From NCBI RefSeq assembly GCF_039522935.1, contig NZ_BAAAEI010000010.1:1-64000 (forward strand): DNA of 64,000 bases, given 5' to 3'. Each line of letters begins with the position of its first letter. The stretch's first letter is position 1. The notes under the pieces are model-generated. The model was not told the DNA's origin. It saw only the letters and a program-made list of their open reading frames with translations, and ran no database searches. The DNA is from Bowmanella denitrificans. GTDB taxonomy: Bacteria; Pseudomonadota; Gammaproteobacteria; Enterobacterales; Alteromonadaceae. Shown here one piece after another: positions 58,551-64,000 of the stretch. Position numbers and translations under genes: made by a program.

Positions 58551-59585
58551 ATGAAGTTGTTTATGCCTGCTGCGGTGTGCGGGTGTTTAATGTTGCTGTG
58601 TGGCATTTTCAGTGCAGGGGTATCGGCCCAGGCCGGACCTGCCGCCAGACCCGCTAAAGTGTTGACCAGCCCCTTAGAGTTTGAACGGCAAAGCAGCCGG
58701 GTGGAGGCGGTTGGCACAACAGAAGCATTGCAGTCGGTGGTGCTCTATCCCGCGGTAGCTGACAGGGTGGTTGCCGTCCATTTTAAGCCGGGTGAACGGG
58801 TGGTTAAGGGGCAACTGCTGCTGGAACTGGATGCCCGCCGTCAGAAAGTCGCAGTTGAGCGTGCAAAAATTCTGCTGGCCGATGCCGAGCGTACGGTTGT
58901 GCGTTTGCAAGAGAACCGTAAACGTGGCGCGATTGCGCAAAGTGAACTGGATGACGCGGTAACCCAGCGCGACCTGGCTAAAGTCCAGCTTGATGAGGCT
59001 AATACCGAGTTGCAGGATCGCCAGGTGATAGCGCCTTTTGACGGTGTGTTAGGTCTTACTGATGTGGAAGTGGGTGACCGGATTAACTTGCAGACAGCCA
59101 TTACCAGCATTGATAACCGCACACAGTTGTTTGTTAATTTCCGCGCCCCTGAAGCAGCACTGGGGCTGTTGCAATCAGGCGCTACATTAAACCTCAGGCC
59201 GTGGCAGAACCAGCAGCAGGAGATCCCGGCCCGCATTGTCCAGATTGATTCGCGTGTTGATAGTGCCAGCCGCACTATTGGCGTGCGCGCCATCATTGAC
59301 AATACTCAGGATAATTTCCTGCCGGGTATGAGTTTTCGCGTGGCGCTGCATATTGAAGGGGACAGCCATGCGGTGATTCCTGAAGTGGCACTGTCATGGG
59401 GGGCCAATGGTGCTTATGTGTGGGTGGCAAGAGAAAACAAAGCCGAACGAATTGAAGTGCAGATTAAGCAGCGTTTGAAAGGACGATTGCTGGTGTCTGG
59501 TGCTTTGCGTGAGGGCGAGCAGTTAATCACCGAAGGTATTCAAAGCCTGCGTGATGGTCAGACTGTGATGGCGGCAAATGGGTAA
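58551..59585 (+). CDS. RND efflux periplasmic adaptor
   Basis: A 344-residue membrane fusion protein linking an RND pump to an outer-membrane channel. ATG 58551 (MKLFMPAAVCGCLMLLCGIF) has AAGGA 7 nt upstream and gives a signal peptide; the TTG at 58467 is not credible. Order: barrel-sandwich lipoyl half (ALQSVVLYPAVADRVVAVHFKPGERVVKGQLLLELD), alpha-hairpin (VERAKILLADAERTVVRLQENRKRGAIAQSELDDAVTQRDLAK), second lipoyl half (DRQVIAPFDGVLGLTDVEVGDRI), then a beta-barrel domain. It begins 5 bp before the pump gene. Substrates are probably toxic organic compounds. Confidence 0.94.
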   Translation: MKLFMPAAVCGCLMLLCGIFSAGVSAQAGPAARPAKVLTSPLEFERQSSRVEAVGTTEALQSVVLYPAVADRVVAVHFKPGERVVKGQLLLELDARRQKVAVERAKILLADAERTVVRLQENRKRGAIAQSELDDAVTQRDLAKVQLDEANTELQDRQVIAPFDGVLGLTDVEVGDRINLQTAITSIDNRTQLFVNFRAPEAALGLLQSGATLNLRPWQNQQQEIPARIVQIDSRVDSASRTIGVRAIIDNTQDNFLPGMSFRVALHIEGDSHAVIPEVALSWGANGAYVWVARENKAERIEVQIKQRLKGRLLVSGALREGEQLITEGIQSLRDGQTVMAANG

Positions 59586-59590
59586 GCATT

Positions 59591-62500
59591 ATGAGTTTTA
59601 AACAATACCTGCATAGTAACGATTTGCCGTCGCTGTCCATACGCCGTCCGGTGCTGATCGTGGTGTTAAATCTGCTGATTATTATCGCCGGTTTTGCTGC
59701 TATCAACGGTGTTGAAGTGCGGGAATTGCCGGATGTTGACAGGCCTATTGTCACTGTAACAGCCAGTTTCCCGGGTGGTTCACCGGAAACCGTGGATACC
59801 GAAGTGACCAGCAAGCTGGAAGGGGCGGTGGCCAGGGTCAGCGGCGTTAAGTCTATCCGCGCGCAAAGTGAGGAAGGTTTTGCCCGTATCGTGGTGGAAT
59901 TTCGCCCCGGTATAGATTTAGATGACGCCGCCAATGAAACCCGTGAGTCGGTCAGCCGGGTACAGCGGGAATTACCCGATGATGTGGAGCGCTTGTCCAT
60001 TATCAAGGCAGACAATGATGCAGAATCCGTGGTAAGCCTGGCGGTATCCAGTGACAAACTGGAACTGGAAGCCCTGACTCAGGTGGTGGATACCGACCTG
60101 GCTCCCTTGTTTCTGAGTATTCCTGGTGTGGCGGATGTGCGCTTAAACGGCGACAGAGAACGGGTACTGCGGGTGATGATTGACCCGCTGCGCCTGACCA
60201 GTTTTAATCTGACCGTGCCCGATGTGGCCGCAGTGCTGCGTCAGGCGCCTTTTGATGTGCCAGCCGGTAGCTTACGTTCAACCGATCAAACCCTGATTGT
60301 GCGTGCAGATGCCACCTCGGTAACCGCCGCCCAGGTGGAAGACATAGTGATACAAGGCGACACCCGCATTGGCGATGTTGCATCTGTGTATTTCGGCCCG
60401 GCCGATGCGCAAAGTTTTGTACGACTGGACGGCAGACCCGTGATTGGCGTGGAAATTATTCGCCAGGCCCGTTCCAATACCATAGAGATTTCCGATGAAG
60501 TGCTGGCGATGGTCAAGCGTCTGGAAAAACGTTTTCCGGAGCTCAGGTTGCAAGTCACCTCAGATGATGCTCAGTTTATTCGTGGCTCGGTGGAGGAGGT
60601 GATCACCTCGCTGGGACTGACCATTTTGCTGGTGATTGCCACTCTTTGGGTATTTATTGGCTCCTGGCGTGCCACTATTGTGCCAGCACTGTCTATCCCT
60701 GTGGCGCTGGTCGGTTCCCTGGCCATTATCTGGGCACTGGGTTTTTCCATTAATATTCTCACCTTATTGGCTCTGGTACTGGCTACCGGCCTTATCGTCG
60801 ATGATGCCATTGTGGTATCGGAAAATATCCAACGTCGTCGTGGTATGGGATTGGGGCCAAGAGCGGCCGCAGTGATTGGCAGCCGGGAGGTATTTTTTGC
60901 CGTGGTTGCCACCACGGCGGTATTGGCTGCGGTGTTTGTGCCCATCGCGTTTTTGCCATCCACCGCCGGACGACTGTTCCGTGAGTTTGGCGGGGTATTG
61001 GCCGGGGCAGTGATTATCTCATCCTTTGTGGCACTGTCACTGGTGCCGGCGCTGACGGCCAGACTGCCGGTGAAAAATGGCGGAACTCATCTATTCAGTC
61101 GTTTTGGCTATCGTCTGCAAAAAGGCTACAGCCGCTCACTGCACTGGGTACTGGACCGCGCCTGGCTAACCTTTTTTGCCTGTTTACTGGCCGCTGGAGC
61201 CGCCAGTGGTCTGTACCACTATCTGGAAAACGAACTGCTGCCCACCGAAGACCGCGGCAAAATCCGTATCTTTGCCCGCGGGCCGGATGGCGTTGGACTT
61301 AATTTTATGGACCGACAGGCCAGGGCCATGGAAGAAGTGTTGTTGCCTTATGTGGACGACGGCGATATTGATTCTATTTACACCGTTGTAGGGCAGTGGG
61401 ACCCGAATATTGTATTTATTACCGTGCCACTGCGGGACTGGAGCGAGCGTAAACACAGCCAGCAGGATATCATCAATGAGATTCGTGGGCCGCTGGCACA
61501 AAATCCCGGCGCACCGGGCCGGGCATTTGGCTCCAACAGTCTGGATTTGCGCGGTCAGGGCGGTGGCATTGAGCTGGCGCTAACCGGTGATGATTATGCC
61601 AGGATCTATGCCGCCGCGTTGGCTTATGCCAAAGAGATTGAACAAAAACTGCCGCAAATGGGCAAGGTGGAGATTTCCTATCAGCCCACCCAGCCGCAAC
61701 TTCGCGTCAATATCGACAGACGACGGGCCGAAGAACTAGGCGTGGCATTGTCGGATATTGCCACTACCCTGCGCTCTGCCATCAACGGTGACGATGTGGC
61801 GGACTTAAATGTAGGCGATCAGTCTATTCCCATTATGCTGCAGGCGCAAAATCACACCATTAACGATCCGGGCGATTTGTCCAATCTTTATGTGGGCTCA
61901 CGCAGTGGTCAGCTAGTACCGCTTTCAAGTCTGGCTAATATCAGTGAAGAAGGGGTGGCAGCTGAACTGGAACGTTATGCCCAGCGCCGTGCCATTGAGA
62001 TGGATATGGAGCTGCCAGCGGATATGTCTATTGCTGAAGCGGTAGAACAGTTGCGTCAGTTGGCCGAGCAAAGTTTACCGGACAGCATCGCGCTGGTGTT
62101 TAAAGGCGAGGCCCTGACCTTTGAGGAAACCGCTTATGAAGTGCTGCTGACCTATGTGCTGGCCTTTATTATTGTGCTGCTGGTGCTGGCCGCACAGTTT
62201 GAAAGTGTTAATAGTGCGGTAGTGGTAATGTTAACCGTACCTTTTGGCATTGCTGCGGCACTGCTGGCACTGTTTTTAACCGGTACCTCGATTAACATTT
62301 ATTCGCAAATCGGCTTGGTGATGTTGATTGGTTTGCTGGCAAAAAATTCCATTTTGCTGGTGGAATTTGCCGATCAGCTCCGGGATAAAGGCCTGGGGGT
62401 GCGCGAAGCAGTGGAGAAGGCCGCGGTTATTCGCCTGCGTCCTATTGCCATGACGCTGTTCTCTACTATATTGGGTGGCTTGCCGCTGATTTTATCTGTC

Positions 62501-62689
62501 GGTGCAGGCGCCGAGGCACGTAATGCCATAGGCTGGGTGGTATTCGGCGGGCTTGGGCTGGCGGTGGTGTTTACCTTGTATCTAACCCCGGTGTTGTATC
62601 TGGCTTTGGCTCGTTTTACTAAGCCCAGGGCCGATGAAAGTGAACGTCTGGAACGTGAACTGGACGCCGTGCAAGGGTTAGATCATTGA
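59591..62689 (+). CDS. RND efflux pump permease (HAE1 type)
   Basis: A 1032-residue inner membrane proton-driven pump of the hydrophobe/amphiphile efflux group. It has 12 membrane helices in two repeats with two large periplasmic loops. Helix 4 holds the proton-relay pair Asp404-Asp405 (GLIVDDAIVVSENI), and helix 10 has Lys918 (GLLAKNSILLVEFADQLRDKG). N-terminus: IRRPVLIVVLNLLIIIAGFAAINGVEVRELPDVDRPIVTVTASFPGGSPETVDTEVTSKLE. It follows its adaptor by 5 bp; no outer-membrane channel gene is present, so it likely uses a TolC encoded elsewhere. A strong terminator follows. Confidence 0.96.
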   Translation: MSFKQYLHSNDLPSLSIRRPVLIVVLNLLIIIAGFAAINGVEVRELPDVDRPIVTVTASFPGGSPETVDTEVTSKLEGAVARVSGVKSIRAQSEEGFARIVVEFRPGIDLDDAANETRESVSRVQRELPDDVERLSIIKADNDAESVVSLAVSSDKLELEALTQVVDTDLAPLFLSIPGVADVRLNGDRERVLRVMIDPLRLTSFNLTVPDVAAVLRQAPFDVPAGSLRSTDQTLIVRADATSVTAAQVEDIVIQGDTRIGDVASVYFGPADAQSFVRLDGRPVIGVEIIRQARSNTIEISDEVLAMVKRLEKRFPELRLQVTSDDAQFIRGSVEEVITSLGLTILLVIATLWVFIGSWRATIVPALSIPVALVGSLAIIWALGFSINILTLLALVLATGLIVDDAIVVSENIQRRRGMGLGPRAAAVIGSREVFFAVVATTAVLAAVFVPIAFLPSTAGRLFREFGGVLAGAVIISSFVALSLVPALTARLPVKNGGTHLFSRFGYRLQKGYSRSLHWVLDRAWLTFFACLLAAGAASGLYHYLENELLPTEDRGKIRIFARGPDGVGLNFMDRQARAMEEVLLPYVDDGDIDSIYTVVGQWDPNIVFITVPLRDWSERKHSQQDIINEIRGPLAQNPGAPGRAFGSNSLDLRGQGGGIELALTGDDYARIYAAALAYAKEIEQKLPQMGKVEISYQPTQPQLRVNIDRRRAEELGVALSDIATTLRSAINGDDVADLNVGDQSIPIMLQAQNHTINDPGDLSNLYVGSRSGQLVPLSSLANISEEGVAAELERYAQRRAIEMDMELPADMSIAEAVEQLRQLAEQSLPDSIALVFKGEALTFEETAYEVLLTYVLAFIIVLLVLAAQFESVNSAVVVMLTVPFGIAAALLALFLTGTSINIYSQIGLVMLIGLLAKNSILLVEFADQLRDKGLGVREAVEKAAVIRLRPIAMTLFSTILGGLPLILSVGAGAEARNAIGWVVFGGLGLAVVFTLYLTPVLYLALARFTKPRADESERLERELDAVQGLDH

Positions 62690-62690
62690 T

Positions 62691-62722
62691 AAATGGGCTG
62701 GGTTACTATCCGGCCCATTTTT
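62691..62722 (+). terminator. Strong Rho-independent terminator after RND operon
   Basis: An 11-bp stem (AAATGGGCTGG with CCGGCCCATTT, one T-G wobble) around an 8-nt loop, running into TTTTTG. It starts 2 bp after the pump stop codon. Confidence 0.88.
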
Positions 62723-62760
62723 GTCTTCACTATCATTCTCAGTGACTTAGGAGGAATTAA

Positions 62761-62775
62761 GCTACAATTTGTAGC
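62761..62775. repeat. Short inverted repeat
   Basis: 6-bp arms GCTACA and TGTAGC around ATT, 115 bp upstream of the last gene. Possibly an operator; there is no further support. Confidence 0.3.
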
Positions 62776-62889
62776 GGTCGGTGAGAGATTTTAACTTGTT
62801 GTATCACTGTACCCTATAGCCCAGACGTTCCGGTTGTTAGCATCTGTTTTGTTGTTGCTTGGGATTGGCGATAACAAAGAGTGGACAGC

Positions 62890-64000
62890 ATGAGTCATAA
62901 CAACCCGGCAGGGGTAGGCACCAATGGCAAAAAAGCAGCCAGATTACCTATCTGGTTGCCTTTGTTACTGATTGTGTTGATGCTGCTTGGGTATGTCTAT
63001 TATGACCATCTTCGTGAACACGAGCAGGCAGTAAATCGCAACTATTTTAGTGAACTGGCCAGTATTTCCCTGCGATTCAGGCAGAAGCTGGAACAACTGG
63101 ATACGCTCACCAGTTGGGATACCAATAGTTTCAGCCAATCCAACCAAACCAGAATTAAAACTTTGTTTCCCTCTGCCAGACAAATACAACTGGCACAGTG
63201 CCAATTACAACCTGCATCCCCCGCCCCTGCACAAACACAGACCGAGTCATTAAGCCTGCCAGGGGTGTTAGCCTTGAAAGAGAATCGCATCATCTTCCCG
63301 GTGACTAACAGTGGAAGTACGGCATCCAATAGCGATGCCAAGGTATGCTGGCAGTTGGATTTGGCCGATTTGATGGACTCAGATAAGCGCAATTTCAGTC
63401 AGCTACTGCTGGTACATAAAGATAACAGCATTCTGGCGGATACCGGCACCAATCCGGTTTTATCTGTAGTGAATGTCGACGAATTCAGTAAGCAAATAGC
63501 CGTTGAACTGAATCGCGACTGGCTGCAACTTTTGAGCAATAGTGGCAAGAACAGCAACATCTCTATGGATGAAAAAGTATTGCTGCCGGGGTTCAGTCAT
63601 TACTTGGATATTCAGATAAACCCGGGTGCTTACCGTTTGTATTTTTATCCATTCAGGCTGGGGCAACAGCCGGTATTCCTACTGGGTGTCCTGCCCAGTG
63701 AAAAGCTTTCTTCTAACAGCAGTGAGCGCTGGACCTGGGGGCAGTGGTTGCTTGGTATGATTTCCCTGGTTTTTGCCTGGGTGATGCTGCGTTTGTTTCT
63801 ACTGTCGGTACATCAGACGGTGGATGAGTTGTTTTACCGTATTACGATGTACAGTACCTACTTGTTATTTATTGCAGTAGTGGCGCTGTCATTGGCCTAT
63901 GCTCAGATGCAACTGGAGAAAAGTGACAAGGCGTTGCGGGCATTTGAACTGGCTGAGCGAACTGCAAACAATCTGAATTCAGACTTACACCGCATTTTCA
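62890..64000 (+). CDS. Partial membrane protein with periplasmic sensor-like region
   Basis: The reading frame from ATG 62890 stays open to the window end (370 codons), so the gene is truncated by the edge. A first membrane helix is at about residues 20-37 (LPIWLPLLLIVLMLLGYVYY, read here as approximate), followed by a long periplasmic region of about 240 residues without a clear motif, then two helices (about 281-303, WLLGMISLVFAWVMLRLFLLSV; and 320-336, YLLFIAVVALSLAYAQ). After that comes a soluble helix cut by the edge. The layout is that of a two-part sensor such as a histidine kinase, cyclase or chemoreceptor, but no output domain is visible. GTG 62881 is an in-frame alternative start. 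Confidence 0.75.
   Translation, partial: MSHNNPAGVGTNGKKAARLPIWLPLLLIVLMLLGYVYYDHLREHEQAVNRNYFSELASISLRFRQKLEQLDTLTSWDTNSFSQSNQTRIKTLFPSARQIQLAQCQLQPASPAPAQTQTESLSLPGVLALKENRIIFPVTNSGSTASNSDAKVCWQLDLADLMDSDKRNFSQLLLVHKDNSILADTGTNPVLSVVNVDEFSKQIAVELNRDWLQLLSNSGKNSNISMDEKVLLPGFSHYLDIQINPGAYRLYFYPFRLGQQPVFLLGVLPSEKLSSNSSERWTWGQWLLGMISLVFAWVMLRLFLLSVHQTVDELFYRITMYSTYLLFIAVVALSLAYAQMQLEKSDKALRAFELAERTANNLNSDLHRIF

Overview
The window looks like a chromosomal segment of a free-living, probably marine or brackish gammaproteobacterium of the Alteromonadales (Alteromonadaceae-like). This is inferred from gene content: a recC-recB-recD cluster, msbA-lpxK-trm112-like-kdsB lipid A/Kdo cluster, a large TonB-dependent receptor of the carbohydrate-receptor type, twin PilZ proteins, a LTA4-hydrolase-like M1 aminopeptidase lipoprotein and a DUF3083-like protein. 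Base composition is close to 50% GC throughout. I see no rRNA, tRNA, CRISPR array, transposase, integrase or attachment site, and no block whose base composition or gene content clearly marks it as recently acquired. No gene-free stretch exceeds 300 bases; the largest gap is 294 bp at 19654-19947.

Layout. 118-4879 (minus): two secreted unknown proteins, the first with a GlyGly-CTERM-like tail, a PKD-type lipoprotein with an internal duplication, and two overlapping LuxR-type regulators. 5078-9175: a methyltransferase; a thioredoxin-reductase-like flavoprotein facing an Rrf2 regulator across two 21-bp direct repeats that look like operators; a class IV aminotransferase facing a GcvA-type LysR regulator. 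9289-16838: a CPBP protease, the putrescine genes aguA-aguB, and a series of small metabolic or detoxification genes (SRPBCC, NIPSNAP-like, quinone-oxidoreductase-like, DUF3592-like, GFA, LysR/azoreductase pair). 16907-24395: an orphan OppA-like binding protein, a DUF3083-like gene, then a three-gene plus-strand unit of a patatin phospholipase with a membrane bundle inserted in its catalytic domain, a small soluble protein and a protein with three peptidoglycan-binding-like repeats. A 57-residue two-helix membrane protein overlaps the end of this unit on the other strand.

24483-38128: M1 aminopeptidase, two VOC proteins, a Cache-type chemoreceptor, an LprI-like protein, an AraC regulator, an EamA exporter, a PPK2 kinase, a siderophore-type TonB receptor under a good Fur box, and a large TonB receptor of the carbohydrate type. 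38129-46847: RecC, RecB and RecD in an overlapping operon lacking the ptrA gene found between recC and recB in E. coli. 46860-49832: a DUF2062 membrane protein and ComEC, divergent across a leader rich in inverted repeats that may form alternative RNA hairpins. 49954-54297: msbA-lpxK-trm112-like-kdsB plus an SDR gene. 54472-58343: two paralogous c-di-GMP-binding PilZ proteins, then a NagZ-like protein that has lost the catalytic aspartate and histidine and overlaps an SLC13 anion transporter. 58551-62689: an RND efflux adaptor/pump pair closed by a strong terminator. 62890-64000: the start of a membrane protein with a periplasmic, sensor-like region, cut by the window edge.

Most of the window is ordinary housekeeping and accessory metabolism. 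The places I consider most worth a second look are the patatin/PG-binding unit (19948-24234), the catalytically degenerate NagZ paralogue (55982-56986), the paired operator repeats between the flavoprotein and Rrf2 genes (6790-6854), the alternative-hairpin leader of the DUF2062 gene (47412-47443) and the unannotated 57-residue membrane protein (24222-24395). All family assignments rest on reading motifs by eye; no search was run.
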